DNA of 64,000 nt from Gordionus sp. m RMFG-2023 (GCF_954871325.1 NC_088777.1:18205366-18269365), one strand, 5' to 3'; numbered from the stretch's first letter, positions 1 to 14,300 are shown. Numbers and translations: made by a program. Notes: generated from the letters alone by a model not told the origin.

Positions 1-935
1 TATACAAACACCATTTTATCAAGATAATTAAAGAGACTTAGATAATCTTATCAGATATTATGAAGCAAAATAAATTGGCAAAATTCTTCCTAATGGAGAG
101 CCAAGGTTTCCAATTCCCTTTTGGAATCAATAGGATGCTTCATTGAAGGGAATTTCAGAAAGAAATAATGCAATTAAATGAAATTTTAAATTTGCATTAT
201 TATACAATCATTTTTTATAATTTACTTTACAATTATTTTCTAAAAGTTGACTTTAGAACAATCGTTGATCGAAGCAAAGATTAAGCAATATATTTCTGGT
301 ACACAACCACCGAGATCAATAAAGATGTATCGGGATACAGTTGAAAAAATTATATTAATTGTATCTGATTATGTAAATCGCTCGATTACTGATTAATTAA
401 ATATTTATTTTTTAAAATAATTAATCAAATTTTTCAAGGATTTTTTTGAAGTCGCACCAAATTTTCGCTACGCCGAATTGTGGCCGCATCGTATGATTGT
501 CACGCTGAATTGACACCGTGGCTAATTTTCAGCGCCGAATTGTTTTGCGCCAAATTTTACGAGCCAAATTCACGTGATATTTCAAAAATATCAAATAATT
601 TACTAAATTTGTAAAATTAATAATTTAAATATTTATAATTTCATTATATAATATTTTTAATTATTTACGAAAAATTTAACAAATTTTTTTAGTTTAAAAA
701 CATGGGTATGTTTGTCCAGTGTTATTTGCCCACATGTATTTTTGGATTATACTTTACTTTTATCTTCGTCTATTATTATCCTGGATAAAATAACTAATCT
801 CATAGAGTAAAATAATTTAATTACGCTAACTTAAAGGAATTTTAAAGGTCTAATTTAGTATAAATAAATATTTTTTTAATTCTCCGATAATTATGATTAT
901 ATAAACATCTTTCTCCCTGTTTCATATCGACAGTT
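1..935. other. Non-coding AT-rich stretch with one GC-rich cluster
   Basis: No coding sequence is seen. Positions 460-575 form a GC-richer cluster in which a GCCGAATTGT-like word recurs with variants, resembling a decayed subterminal region of a hAT-type element. A short segment near 300-315 (ACACAACCACCGA) recurs at about 24229 next to a tRNA-like sequence, so it may be a SINE tail fragment. Confidence 0.4.
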
Positions 936-2057
936 GGGGAGACCAGGGTTATAGTGTGCACAAATTGAACGTTTCAACGCAGCGTTTTAAAATGCAAATA
1001 AAAAAAATGTAAACGTAAATTGAACAGTTAATTATTTTTTAATATGAAACGCCTAAATTTAAAACAAAATAAAATGCTGTCCATCCAATTTAAACGAATG
1101 CCTTTAAAATGCATCATTTGCGTTTTGAAAAGCTTCTTTGAAAAATTCAATTTGTGCGCACTATTAGGCGCAATATTTGTCAAAATAATGATAGGTCCAA
1201 AAATAATAGTTGTATTTGAATTTACAAAATACCATGAGATAGCCCAAACACCTATCAAACCTTATACATTGATAAATTTTTTGAAATATATTTATTACTT
1301 TTTTCTCAAGACTGATTCTAGTAAAAGTCATTTTTTTGCGCCAACAAACCCCAAAACTGGGGCTTCTAGATTCAATTATTTTGTTAAGTCTCCCATAATA
1401 CAATTAATATTATAATTGCATTATTTTTATGGAAAATGTTTTATTGAGGTAAATATACATTTATCTAAAAATAATCCATAAAAAAATGACAAAATATGAC
1501 ATTATTTGAATTATAAAAAATGTGTAAAATTTATAATAAATTTTTTTCCTAATTCTATTGCATCATAATATAGATTTGATTTAAATATATAAAGTAGCCA
1601 ATGAATACTTATTTTATATTATTACATAAATATATTATACAAATATCATATTTGTATACATAATTTGATTGATCCGACTATCTCTGAGTCTACTAGCCCT
1701 TAATTACTAATATAATTAATATCTTCTAAAAATATTTTAAACATGATATATGATTATGAAATTTTCTGAAATGCGAAAGAGTGTTTTAAATTTCATATGA
1801 TGTCAATTTTATTATTTTTAAACCATATTTTAATGTCACCTAATAATGTGGTGTAAAATATTTTGATTTTTACCTAAAAACTCATTTTATCATAAAAATT
1901 TTAAATAACCAAGTGGTATAAAATATCTTTCGCCTCAAATATATACATATATACAATGCTGTTACATAATTAAATTTGAATTTCTAAACATGTCTGGCTT
2001 TTAAATAAAATCTGCTGAAGCGACAAGCCCCTTGCGCCGACTAGCCTTGGTCTCCCC
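936..2057. mobile_element. TA-type inverted-repeat element, copy 1
   Basis: The left end GGGGAGACCAGGG is mirrored by the right end, whose reverse complement reads GGGGAGACCAAGG. TA follows on the right; on the left the matching bases read TT, probably mutated. The same termini occur at 51192-52062 and, more diverged, at 30234-31140. No transposase is evident; short overlapping frames around 1028-1415 run on both strands and look accidental. TA flanks suggest a Tc1/mariner-type, non-autonomous element (inference). Confidence 0.6.
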
Positions 2058-2310
2058 TACTCGAATATCAGAAAGTGTCGTAGTATTGTTAAATGGCTCG
2101 ATTTAACCAATTTCAATAAAAATTTTCCCAAATAATATTACATCCTCGAGATTTTTTTAATAAATATCCAAACCATATTGCCCTCTATGATGAGCAAAAT
2201 TTCCCAGATTTCGTAATATTCTTTGGCTGATATTGGGTTGGTCGTTTTTAAAAACCGATTCGTTTAACAAAATTGGTAAGTAGTGCAGGGGGTCTTAGCT
2301 GGTAACTCTA

Positions 2311-2337
2311 CCCCCCCCCCCCAGTGACGCTAGTGAT
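2311..2337 (-). mobile_element. hAT-like terminus with a 12-C run
   Basis: Read on the minus strand the segment is CACTAGCGTCACT followed by a run of 12 G, a form typical of animal hAT ends. The interior would extend leftward. No partner end was found. Confidence 0.35.
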
Positions 2338-2994
2338 AGTAAGAGTAAGTTACCACATCTTATTTATTTTATAGCATCTTATAAAAAAATTTGGCCAACT
2401 AGAGTCAGACCTCTTCAATATAAATGCGCGTCTTTTATGATATGAATTTAAAAATTATTTTTATTTTAAATTTAATCCCGAAATTTTTTTTATATTCCAA
2501 AATTTCAAAATGTAAAAAAAAATTGTATGCCAATTAAATTATCAAATTTTATTTTTGACGTCTGTCTATAATTTTTTTTGTTTTTTTTGCTAATTATTAT
2601 TTTTTTGCTTTTGTGTTATATCATCATAACCTTCTTAATCATAAAGAATATACTCCGGAATGGAAAATAAATAAGAAACAAATGTAAAAATTATTTTTTA
2701 AATTTTTTTTCTGTATTTAAAACAAAAGATAAAATTAAAATCAAAATTTTATTATTTGTATTTCTAAAAAAAATTATTAATTAATTATTGGTTTTTTTAG
2801 AAAAAAAGAAATAAAAAATATAAGATTAAAAGATTATAAAATGACAAATTAGCAAAAAAATTATTATAATCTGCCAAAAATAAAAGAATATTTTTTTTTA
2901 TCCTTTTCTTTCTTTAATAGGATGGCTTATCTAAAAATAACTTACCGTATAATTATGATAATAAAAACAAGAGTATTATTTATTCGTTGTTCAA
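2338..2994. other. AT-rich, no feature seen
   Basis: Long A and T homopolymer runs dominate. No open frame, repeat edge or RNA gene can be supported. Confidence 0.5.
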
Positions 2995-3945
2995 TAAAGT
3001 TTCATGTTTTCATCGCCATGGAGGAATTAGAGGGATTAACGCTTATAAACATAGCTTTTGAACAAGCCGTATTTTTAGTAAAGCTTGGTAAATTCCATGC
3101 ATCAGACGAGCCTAATTTTTCAGGACCATTTTTTTGGTTTTTTTGATAAAATATATTCATTTTAAGATTATTAAAGTTATACAAGTTGTATAGTAAATAA
3201 TTTATTGTTAACCCTTCAATACATACGTGGGACATAAAAGGTCTGTTCAAGAATAAAATTTTAAAAAAGACTTCGGGTCCTGGAGGCGGGTTTGGAAGAT
3301 AAAGAAATGGACCCAAAATAACATTATTTTTTTTTCAGTTATTTATTTTTTAACTCCATATAAATAAATGTATACATAATTTACAAGTAAATATTTAAAA
3401 TGTTTAATATCGCACAATCATAAGATCTTCTAAAATATCATTTTGAGATTTCCACGCAAATCTGAAAATACGTATCATAAGGAAGAAAATGCACGTTCTT
3501 AACTGACCTAAAAAATTGTTATTTTTTATAATACATTATAAATTATTGTACTTGTGTCGCTGGTAGACCCATGAAGATTCTAGATAGGATATATAGTTCT
3601 GGATATATTGAAGAATTTTCTTTCCAGAATTTTAAAATATTTGATTCCTAAATTATTCTCTTAACCTGTGAGAACTTTCCGATTATAGATACAATAAGAA
3701 TTTGTGGTTCCTCCCTTTTATCTGTAATTTTATTTTCTGTTTATCTAAAGTAAATTTTCAAAGAAGTCATCAAAGGTGTTATCATTATTACCAGTACAAC
3801 CAGTATATGCGATAATATCCTCAATATATTGTAAAGAATGGAGTGTTGCTAATGCCATAATTCATAAATATGGTCTTTGGCCATTTGTTTTTGCTCAATA
3901 CCCAATAGAACTTGATACCGAGGGTCAAAATTATAGAAGTATGTT
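2995..3945 (+). other. Exon-like segments of unknown identity
   Basis: Two patches have ordinary coding complexity within low-complexity DNA. At 3018-3130 one frame starts MEELEGLTLINIAFEQ and continues to FSGPF. At about 3764-3940 a frame contains LPVQPVYAII, a Cys-Lys-Glu-Trp stretch and GLWPFVFAQYPIELDTEG, followed by GTATGT, a good splice donor, at about 3941. Between them a third patch (3541-3760) is open apart from one stop. No protein family was recognised. They could be exons of a host gene or remains of an unidentified transposon protein. The sequence after 3945 turns into A/T runs. Confidence 0.25.
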
Positions 3946-4114
3946 TTTAAAAAATGCTAAGAAAAAAAATGATTCCAAAAAAAATTTTAATTTATTTTTC
4001 ATGAATAAATTTTTTTTATTATATTTTAAAAATTTTTGTCCGGGTTGGAGTTCAGCAAAAATAAGTAAGCTCGGGGTACGGGACTATTTGGAAGTGGAAT
4101 ATATATTATAAATT

Positions 4115-4740
4115 TTATTTATTTTGGTAGAGTATTTTTTAAGATATGATATGTATTTCTTGACTGATCGTGTTTACATAAGTGTTTTTTTCAACCTTAA
4201 TTAAGATTTATGTAAAGTTTCAATTTTTGAGGAATGAATATTCATTTTATATGTTTTGGTTTTAAATATCTAATATTTTTTTATACTTATTATTTAGAGT
4301 TTAATATTTTTTACCCCTTTTTAGGAAATTTTGGCAGTTATAATTATCTTCAGCAAATCACTGACATATATGTTCTGGACAAAAAGATTTGGTCAAGAGT
4401 ATCCCGAAAGACACTGAACCAAAGTACTCACGCAGAAAAATACCCCAATTGTAGGTAAAACTTTAAATGCTTTAAAAGGGGTAATTTAAAAAAAATTCAT
4501 TTCTTAAGCATTTAATTTTTTTTTTTTAAATTGAAGCATTTTTGTCCGGTGTCTAATTGTTCCGGGTTCATCTTCAACATTTTTTATCTAAACCTAATAA
4601 ATTAAAATAAATAAATAGTTCTATCTTATGTTAAAATAATTAATAGAAATGGAGATATCTTCATTTTAAATCGGGGTTTATTGAACCCCACTCGATCATT
4701 TACGTAAATTTTTTTAACCGGTGTATTGGAGGGTTAATAA
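4115..4740. repeat. Dispersed repeat R2, copy 1
   Basis: Shares collinear blocks with 10420-10890. These include a TATTTAGAGT block, a TTTTGG...AGTTATAATTAT block, AATTAAAATAAATAAAT and a GATCATTTACGT-like block. A ~225-bp insertion (4352-4578) is absent from the other copy. Class unknown. Confidence 0.6.
4352..4578. mobile_element. Small insertion with GGACAAAAA-type ends inside repeat R2
   Basis: It interrupts R2 relative to the copy at 10660. The flanks read CTTCAGCA on the left and CTTCAACA on the right, consistent with an 8-bp target duplication with one change. The left part contains CTGGACAAAAAG and the right part its inverse CTTTTTGTCC-like words, the motif that forms the arrays at 21000-21985. 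A clean terminal inverted repeat is not seen. Confidence 0.45.
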
Positions 4741-4834
4741 AAGTTTAAAAACTAAATAGATTTTATATTTCTTCTCAAATGTATTGAAGTATATAACTGT
4801 CCCAGGCAAAAATAAGTAATTTTTTAAGATTGTA

Positions 4835-6889
4835 TTTTCTGAATTTATTTTCGGTCCTTTCGTCCTGAATACTTTTGTCCAAAATACTTCTGCCAATTAA
4901 TTTGCTTTTATAGATTTTGAGAATTAAATTGTTTATTTTTGGTAATCGGAAAATAAATCAAAAAGATGTAATTGCAGAATTAATGTAAAAAGATTCCTTT
5001 ACAAATATTCTTAGCTTAATATTAATGTGTTTTTTTATGAAACAAGAACAAGATTAATGAGATCAGTATATTTATAATTATGCCTAAAATATTATAAAAG
5101 ATAATATCTGCAAGGTAAAATATACTTTCATAAAATACTTTTCAAGAATATATATGATTTGATTTATATATTTAACAAATATATATCATAAAGTAGTGTG
5201 ACAAGGCTTAATCTAGAAATGACCATTCAATAGCGGGTTAGCTATATCGTTTTATAAATGATGGATTTAGGGTTTGCTTTGACAAATGGATTTAAATCTC
5301 TGGTCTTTTATAAGAGGAGTATAAAGATGGTAGTTCAAATTTGACAAGTTTTTTTATTATTCCATCTTCCCCGTCCTTATTAACATAAATTATGCCTTTT
5401 TATGTATAAAAATTTCTTGAAAATAGAAATAAAAACCTAATATAATATTAATGATATAATATAATACAAGACTGGCGCCGCAAATATATTTTTAGAACAA
5501 TTTAATATAAATATTATAATTCGCAAATTTGTTAGTTTGAAATTGAATGATGATAATATGAAAATAAATATAATTTTATTTTTTATTATCATCATCTTTT
5601 CATTACAATTACAATTATAATATATATATTCTTTTATTTTTTATTATTTCTATTTACTATTTTTACTTTTTTTTATTTATAAATTAGATTTTGAGTTATT
5701 TGAAATTTATATATTTTTTATATACCCCATAAATATCAAAATCTTCTTGACAAATTTAAACCCCAAAAATTATCTATTTTCATAGTTCTAATTTGTAAAA
5801 TATCTTTTTTGAAATGTTTTTTATTAGATTTTTTAACAATATTGCAAAATTAAGAACTTTTTATAATTAAAAAGCGCTTCAGACATGGATTATATTTTTT
5901 TGAATTATCTTACACGTCAATGAAATTACCTTAATATATAAAAAATGATCAATTTGGGAATTTGACAACTATAAGACCAAACAAGACAGTTGTTCTATTT
6001 GATAGAATGAGTAATTTGTAACCAATCTTTCGGACAAGGTTAAAGATAATGATGTTAAAAATATTTATAAATTAAAAAAAATAATAAAAAGTCACATAAA
6101 ATTTTCATAAAACTTAACTTTTCAAAAAAAAAGTGTAAAAAGGCGTTACAAGGGCTAACAGACCTCGGTAGTGTTTCTAAAAGTTACTTTAGGAAAGTAA
6201 ATAAAACGTTGCATTCTTATAAGGTAACTACAATTAATAGTTACCTTTTAAGGCTCTATCCAAAATGTTTCGAAAAAAACCTCAAAATTTATAAATTTTC
6301 GAAAATTGATAAAATTAAGGAAATGTCCGAAATATATATTTCTTAAAAAAAGTTTTTAAAAAACATAAAAAATAACAAGGAAAAAATGAGAATAAAAATA
6401 CGAAAAATAACAATGCCACTAAAATACTTTCACTAATTTTTTCGTAAAAATTACCAAAATAAAATTTTTGTAAATGACTAATGATTTACAGGGTTGCAGG
6501 TGTTTTATTTGGTAATACCTTAAAAACAAAGACCATTGAGTGGTATATTAAATAGGTTTGAAGTGATTAAAAAAATATTAATACCTTATTTATGTAATAG
6601 AAGAAAAATTTATTAAATAAACAAAATATTTCTCAAAACTTTTTATTACCAAAATAATTTTTTTAATTTTAAAATGTTTAATATTAATAATATTTTATCC
6701 ATTGTTAGTTTTAGAAATTCCTATATATTCAATAATCAAAATATGATAATTCCTTTTTTATCTAATTATTCTTTTTCCATTCCAGTACTTTCGCCATCTG
6801 CCTTAAGTACTAATTCTAAAATTATTAACCCTTTTAACTCCCCGCCAATTCAGAACCCAAAAAGAAAATATAATTGTTGAAAAGAGTAA
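4835..6889. other. AT-rich, decayed repeat fragments only
   Basis: 4840-4900 carries several GTCC/GTCCTGAATAC words of the GGACAAAAA family. 6120-6260 holds GTTAC/GTAAC words like hAT subterminal repeats. An Asn/Pro-rich 68-codon frame at 6674-6880 lies just before the transposase relic below and may belong to the same element, but nothing in it is diagnostic. Confidence 0.4.
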
Positions 6890-7258
6890 CTCGAAATAGT
6901 TATAAAATTGTTATCCCAACGAGATAGAAAAAATGAAGATAAAGGATATTGACGAAGATATTGATTGATATATCAATAGCCTCGGTAAACAAATTACGGC
7001 ATAACTTATCGATGGCTATAAAAATGGAATTGAATATCTTCCGCCATATTCACCTCAACTAAATCCTATTAAACTTTTTAGTGGTCATGAAAGAGAAATG
7101 TAGTTCTCTAAATCCAAGGCCAAACAATAGATATCAAATAGTAAATAATGTTATTCGATATTAAATCGTTACATACCGTATGATTTTACAAACTTTTATA
7201 ATCATATGCATGATTATTTAAAACGTGGTTATCGAGGACAACCAATTTTTTAAAGGTA
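6890..7258 (+). pseudogene. Tc1/mariner (IS630-type) transposase remnant
   Basis: A frame around 7030-7090 reads EYLPPYSPQLNPI, the signature of the DDE catalytic domain of Tc1/mariner/IS630 transposases, where the third acidic residue follows LNPI-E. Here the expected Glu codon has become Lys, and in-frame stops and shifts follow. The last part reads MHDYLKRGYRGQPIF before a stop at 7251-7253. These enzymes cut and paste elements into TA sites in the nucleus. Only the C-terminal third is recognisable, and the key acidic residue is missing, so it is inactive. Confidence 0.75.
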
Positions 7259-10200
7259 ATTTATATTTTTATCTGTATTTATATAAAAAAAATAAAAGAT
7301 GCCAATTTCGAAGCACAGTCAAACTCAACATTAAACGAGAAAACAATTTTAAAATATAACATTTTTTCACAAAATATTATTATTATTCCTATTATTAAAA
7401 TATATGTATGGTAGTTGTACTTGTAATTATTTATAGATTATTTATTATATACAAAAAAAAATAAAATTAAAATTTTCTAAATTTTAATAAATTAAATTTT
7501 ATTAATTGGTTTGGGATTCGTAAACTAAATTTTTTTTATAAAGGATGGGTTGTGTCTTTTTAAAGAAATATAATATTTCGTTCTTTCGTTTGACTACTTT
7601 CTATGGACAAAAAAAGAAAAGAATCGCATTTACATTTTAAAAAAAAGTTATTAATTTTATTTTTCAAAAATTTCTTCTGGTTTTTATTTTTTTAAATTAA
7701 AATAAGGTTTATAAAAATTTTGACAAAAATATTCATTATTATAAATTTATTTCTAAAAATTTTAGATTTTAATTAAAATTTATATATTCTATATTTTTTG
7801 AATTATATAATTTAGTGGTTAAAAAAATTTCGCAAATCCAATGTCGTCAAAACTCCTTTAAAGATGAAACCATGTCAATTTTATAATAAATTTGGAGATT
7901 CCTTCCATGCCAATACAGTTTTTAATGAATAGAGAACTATTATACACTCAAAATACACGGTTCCACCAAATATATAGGTATATAAAATATCCAATTACAC
8001 CAAAAATAAATAAAGTTAATATTAAAATATCAATTAAAAAAATAATTGATTAAATCATCGGCACCAAATTAAAATTTACGGAATTGTTTCCCTCCGTTTT
8101 CAAAATATGCTCACTCAGGAGCCAAGATGATTTTGATATGTGATACATTAATATTATAATCGAGAAGCGATTATAATGATATATTAATTGACAAATGTTA
8201 AGTTTTTCAACATTTAATATTATTTATTAACTATATAAATCATAATAAAATGAATTTTCATAAAAATTCCCGTCTTTATTTTTATGAATTATAGTTTATT
8301 TTATATAGATGTGTGTATTATTAAATAAAATAAAACGAAATAATTAATCAGTGGCGTCTCTAATTCTTAACAATTAGGTATTATATTAAAAGCCAATTTA
8401 GTTTCTTTATTTGAGGGTTCTTGAAAAAAAAACTGCTGAACCCGAACCCGAGCACCTCTGAATTCTCCTTAACTATCAATTTATCACACCTGATTTTGCT
8501 CTGATGAAATATATAACCTGAATTATATGGGTAAGATGATTGGATTATAATAAATATAGCCTCTTAAAAATTTATTCTTTTTCATTGAAAAGTTGCGAAA
8601 AATATATTTTACTCACTCCGAAAATTTAGAAATTCAAAGTTGTGCGCGGAGAACATGCAGCACCTCGTTTTTAACGCAAGAAGAGAGTCCCACTTTACAT
8701 CTAATGGAAAAGGGGTTAAGACGAGCCCAAAAAGGCCAAAATAAAATAAAAACGAATAAGCATTTCTATTAATAAGAAAAAAAATAAATTATTTTTCGGA
8801 TAATTATGGGCTATACTAAGGTTAATTCAGGGTCAAAGCCCTGCTAAGGTGAAGGTAAATCAGAATTGGTTCAGATCGTAGCAATTGTGGCAGATAACAT
8901 AGATTCCATTTGCATTCTAAACTCAATCTAAATACAGGATACAATTTTTTCGGATTGCATAGAGAATTGATCTGGTTAATTATTCAAGCAATCAACCTGA
9001 AGTAAGACTGAAGCCTATAAATTTTAAAAAAAATCGAGTCTCACCAGGTTTAATTTTTTTTAAATAGTTCCAAACAGGACTCAATTATATCCTAAAAAAT
9101 ATAATAGAAAATAATTTTATCTTTTATGTTTTTTAAAATGATATATTTTCTCCGGGCAAAATTAAGTGATTTTTATATGATTTAACTTTGTAAAAAACCC
9201 TTTCAGTTAATAGCCCAGCCCGGATTTTTTTTGAAAAAAATTGTGGGCCGACCCAACCTGGGTTTTAGAAAATAATAAATTAGTTCAAAAAAATAAATTT
9301 GAATAAATATAAAATATGTATAAAAAAAAAATTACCCAGGTTAAATTTTTAAAAAATATCGGGCGATCCGATATTTATTATCAGAGAGTCCTGAAAAAGG
9401 TTGAATAGATTGTTTTTCTTTTATTTCGCCAATCGATCTATATGTATTATAAAATGATTTAGATTATTTTTCTAAGATCGTTTACCTCGGCACAGCTTTT
9501 CCGGCATCTAACACTCATTTCAATAGGTGCTGTATATTTTAGTTTTAATAATTGAAAATTGTAAAGGTTTTCTTTCCTAAATATAATACTTTTCCACAAA
9601 GAATCTTAATATGTCAAAAGCGTTATTATTAACTTGGGAATAAGTCGCATTAATTTCCTCTTATTTTTATCAATATCTTTCCTCAAAAAGGAGACCAAAT
9701 ACTGTTTCATTTATTTATTTGGCCTTTAAGGTATTGATGAAAATAATTTACATAATATGATCCTCATTCTCTAATATTATTGAAGACATCAAATGCAAAT
9801 AAAATGAAAGTCGAACGAAGAATATAATTCGATACTAGTATAATTTGTTTTAAATATTTATTTTTTAATTTATTATATTTTTTTTTGACTTAAATTCCTA
9901 ATAATTAAAATATAAAGTATGAATGAATAACGTAAAAAGTAACGCATTACTTATATGTTACTTCCTTCTAAAGCAATTACCTGATCTTTTTAAACAGTTT
10001 GTTACGCGTTACTATACCGCTACTAAATTAATTAAAGTAATAAATATATATTTTAAAAAAGGTTAATAAAATTTGGCCATTAAATTTTAAAAATAAATAT
10101 TCAATTTTTTATGAATATTTTAAATCAGTGGATTAACGGGTAAAAGATTAGGTTTATACATCTAAACTATTACTTGTTTATGATTTCGATTTCCGGCGGT

Positions 10201-10419
10201 ATCCATTTGGCAGCATATGCAGTTAGCGAATTGTAAGATAGATAGTAGCTAGCCAGCTCTATATGGGAGTAGGGTTAATATATATATTTTAAAAAAGAGT
10301 TTATCCATTAATACTCTAATGAGGTTTATAGGACCCCAGACGTGCTAGAATTATTAAGGTTAATTATTATTATCTGTCATTTTTAGTATCCTCATTAAAT
10401 ATATCTTGGAATATTTATT
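7259..10419. other. AT-rich stretch with scattered GC-rich transposon fragments
   Basis: No gene is seen. 8820-9400 contains CCCGG/GGGCC words separated by A/T runs (about 9210-9260 and 9355-9375), matching the subterminal style of the GC-rich hAT-like families below, but no matched ends were found. 9935-10020 carries GTAACGCATTAC- and GTTACGCGTTAC-like words of the hAT subterminal type. Confidence 0.4.
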
Positions 10420-10890
10420 TCAAATTTTATTCACCTTGGCTGAGTATTTTGGATTTACTATGACTGATAGGGTCTCTGAAACCCTACTAGAGTAAATTAG
10501 TAAGGTTTTTTTAAAAATTTTCATTTTATTTTGATGAATAAATAATAATTTTATGAAATCTCTTGATTTTTGTTCAATTATTTTTTTTGTCCCTAATATT
10601 TAGAGTAAAATTTTTATACCCTATTTTAAAAAATTTTGGTACAAGTTATAATTATCCTCAGCATTTTTTGTCTAAGCATAGTAAATTAAAATAAATAAAT
10701 GTCTTATAAAGTTTAAGGTCAGTTATATTTTATAGAAAAATATAAGAACAAAATAATGAATACAAATGGGGATATATTCATTTGAAATTGGGGTTCATTT
10801 GACTCCACTTGAGCATTTGCGTTATTTCTTTCATTGAAATATTGAATGGGTAGGAGGCGATAAATGTTTAAAATAAAATTTTTAGAATAT
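10420..10890. repeat. Dispersed repeat R2, copy 2
   Basis: Diverged counterpart of 4115-4740, estimated by eye at about 70% identity over its last 150 bp. It lacks the insertion at 4352-4578 and so shows the empty site, CTCAGCATTTTTTG. Confidence 0.55.
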
Positions 10891-11284
10891 TTTAGCTAGT
10901 GTAATGAGCAAGTGATTAGGTTATATCCGGTGTTTTTAGTTCAATTTGCGACGGGGCTCATTCTTCAGGAAGTCTTTTTAATGAAGCACGCTAGCACCAG
11001 CAGTTAGTTGAAAGTTAAAAAAGATAATTTAACATTTTCTCTAGTGATTCACTAGCTTTTATAATCTCAGGGAGTTCAAAAATTATTTTTTTAAATTTCT
11101 GAAGATTAATTTAGCTAATATTTTTAAAAATGACCTTTTTTAACTAACAATTTTCAGATGACCTTTTTAAAGGTATTTTTAATTTTTTTTTAAATTTTAA
11201 TGGGGCTTGAGTTCCTGTACGTTCCCCTTTTAGTGACGTTGCTACTTTCCCCTCGTTCTAAGAATTCAATTTTTTTTTCTCTAA

Positions 11285-11345
11285 AATTGAGGTATTTTTG
11301 TCTGGTGTCTTTTTGTCCGTGAGTATTTTTATCCCGGCCTGTGTG
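11285..11345. repeat. Short array of TTTTTGTCCGG-type words
   Basis: Three to four ~18-bp variants of TATTTTTGTCYGGTG follow one another, like the right-hand terminus at 21885-21985. Probably an isolated end of that element family. Confidence 0.45.
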
Positions 11346-14300
11346 TCTAGAAAATTTTAGTCCATAATTCAAATAAACTATAAATGTTTCTCGATAACTT
11401 TTTACGGTTTAGTTACAAAATTATACAAGCACTGTCTCCATAAATATTTTTTATCATTCAAATAATGTGAAAATGCTATAAGTAGGATAAATTTTAAAAT
11501 TATGAGATTAAATTGCGGGAGATTCGCTGTAGTGGTCTGCCTGCTGTAAAAAATTTTTGGGAGTCTCCCGCTGATGGGAGAGGTAACCAGACAATCCTGG
11601 TCTAGAATCCTGTTAAAAAGTAAAAATATTAAATACCAGCTTAAAAAAAAAGGGAAAGCACGAGAGAAATAACTTTTTTAAAATTATTATAAAATTATAT
11701 AAAGAGGCTGAAGTAAAAAAAAACTATTTTTACAATGAGTTATAATTACTAAAAAATTTATGGTTTCATCGAAAAATTATACAACTAGCCTTGAAGTTGA
11801 AAGGGTTTAATAATGCATCGGCCCATGACACATAAATATAGAGTATGGCTCGATATCTGCGAAATAATAATTAGAATAATCACCACATAATAAAAACTAA
11901 CATATAATTTATAATATTTTAAGGGCGAAAATGTACTAGGCATTTCGTACATCTATGGGACGCACCCCGACCCCACAATAAGAATAGAAAGGTGTGGAAT
12001 AACGAAATAAAATAATAACTAATAACAAGAGATAGAAAACTTAATTGATCTTTCAACAATAATTATATCATTTTTAACAATGTTATGGCTTTGTTATATA
12101 AAATACCAATTTATAATAGGTAATTTGCAATTATGTAAAACAAATATAATTACCTTTTATTATATTAAATACTATCATTTGTGTAATTCAAAGAAGTCTA
12201 TCAAACGCTCACCCTTTTACAAATTCAAGAGTAATTGACTCATCGTTAGTCCAATCTATAAGTGCCAGGGATAATTTATTTTGAATATTTATCGCTATTT
12301 TAAAGTAGGAAGTTTGCAACTATAGTTCTAATTTTGGCCAAATATCGGTGCTCAAATTAATAAGGTTTTACTGTCACATATTGAATTTTGAATTATAATA
12401 ATAATATAATATTAAATTGCTTTTATTTTACATTTCATATGATAGATAGATGATGGATAATAAATAAGAGGGATATTTTGCAATAAAAATACACATTAAT
12501 ATAATTATTTTAAATATATAATTTGCTAAAAAAAAATTTAAAAATTCTTCTCTTCAAAAACACAAATAAAAAAATCATGTGTGGTTGGCGACAGAAATCT
12601 TGCACAAATATAGAAAATAAAGTATATTTTCGAACAAAATATTTTATAATTTTTTTTTCGTTTCTAATTTTTATATATTATTTTCTTATTGTATTTTTGA
12701 TAACACTACATTTTAACAATTATGGGAGAATGATGATTTAAACATTTATCAAAGAGACCTTAAAGTTGCGATTTAACAAGAAAAAATTGACTGCCATTCA
12801 TTTCTATTTATAAATATTAGCTCATCCTAATTTTTAAAATTAACTTGTATAATTTCAAATATGGTAAATCATAAATTTATCTCTGCCTGATTTCCATGTT
12901 CCAGCAAGACTCAGACTTGTCACGGAGATGGGCTCTTATAAAGTGACCGTAATTTAATTATAACCTTTATAATTGATTTTTTTATACCTAAAATTATAAA
13001 AAACTAAATAAAATATAAATACTTATTTTCTCCAAAAAATTATTCTTTTACCACGAAAACTTTCTTCTGGCTATCGCGATCTGTCTTATTTGAAGATTAT
13101 CAAACTGATTTAAAATGAGATTTTGTATCTTTTTTACATTCCAAAATAATCTATCCAAGATAATTTAATATAGAGATATACTTTAATATATAGATTAATT
13201 TAATTATAGCATTTAAAATAATTAAAAACAATTTGTAAGAAATCAAGATTATAGGTAATTTGTCTACTTTATATTAAAAGTCGTCGGCTATTTACATTTT
13301 TTTGTAATATAAATTATATTTATATAAAATAGTTTAAATAAAAAAATAAAACCTTTTTTTTCATAATTTGTAAAAAATAAAAATTTGATCCGTAGTCTCA
13401 TCATCATAATAGGACTAATTTAAATTATAGATTTTAAAGTTAATTGATGTTCAATAATACAAAGATAATGTAATGATAATGGATAAAATAAAATATATTA
13501 AAAAAAGAGCATTAGATTTTATATATTTAAATTAAATATTTAATATAACTTTTAAATATAAAACATTAGATGTGTATTAAATTGTTTTCTTTGTAATAAG
13601 ATAATCTCTTGATTTTTTTTAAAAAACGACTCATCAAAGAAACTTATGACTTTACTCTATATACACTCCATAATTTCTTCTACTTTTACATTATAGTGTA
13701 ATATAAAATAAATTAAAAATATTTGATTTATGAAATAAAAGCAAAATCTTTTTTTTCTCTATGGTATGGACGTACCTTAGTTAGTATTCTTTCTTTTTGT
13801 TCCTAGAATTTCGGTTCAATCTTGGGAGTAAGTCGGTAATTTAATTTATTAGAATTAATGGTATTCTTGAATATCGACCCAAATCTGTAAAATTTTGGAA
13901 AGAATTTAAGAGGGGGAAAAAAAGGGAGGCTCTTAGTAGCAATTTATAAAGTTTTTTTTCCCACAATAATATTTGACGAAAAAGATCATAAATTTTTATA
14001 ATTTTAATATTGTTTTAAAAAAAAAATTCATGACCTGCTAGTAGAATTCTTTTTCACAGGTTGGGCCCTCCCTTGAATTTTTTATATTATTATTATGGGT
14101 CATGCAGATCTCTGTAAGAAAGATTCATATAATAAAGAAACATAAAATTTTCTAAAAATTAGATAGCGAAGGATGGAACATAAATTAGTAAAGAAGAGGT
14201 GATTCTATATGCTATTTTTTTTTTACATAAATATGATTTGCCAAAATGATTAATAAAAAATAATATTTTTCTTTTTTTCCCAATGAATGATATACTTTTG

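Noticed and set aside
1028-1415. Overlapping frames of 76, 123 and 79 codons on both strands
   Set aside because: They lie inside an inverted-repeat element, overlap each other on opposite strands, and are rich in Lys/Ile/Phe/Asn codons expected from AT-rich DNA.
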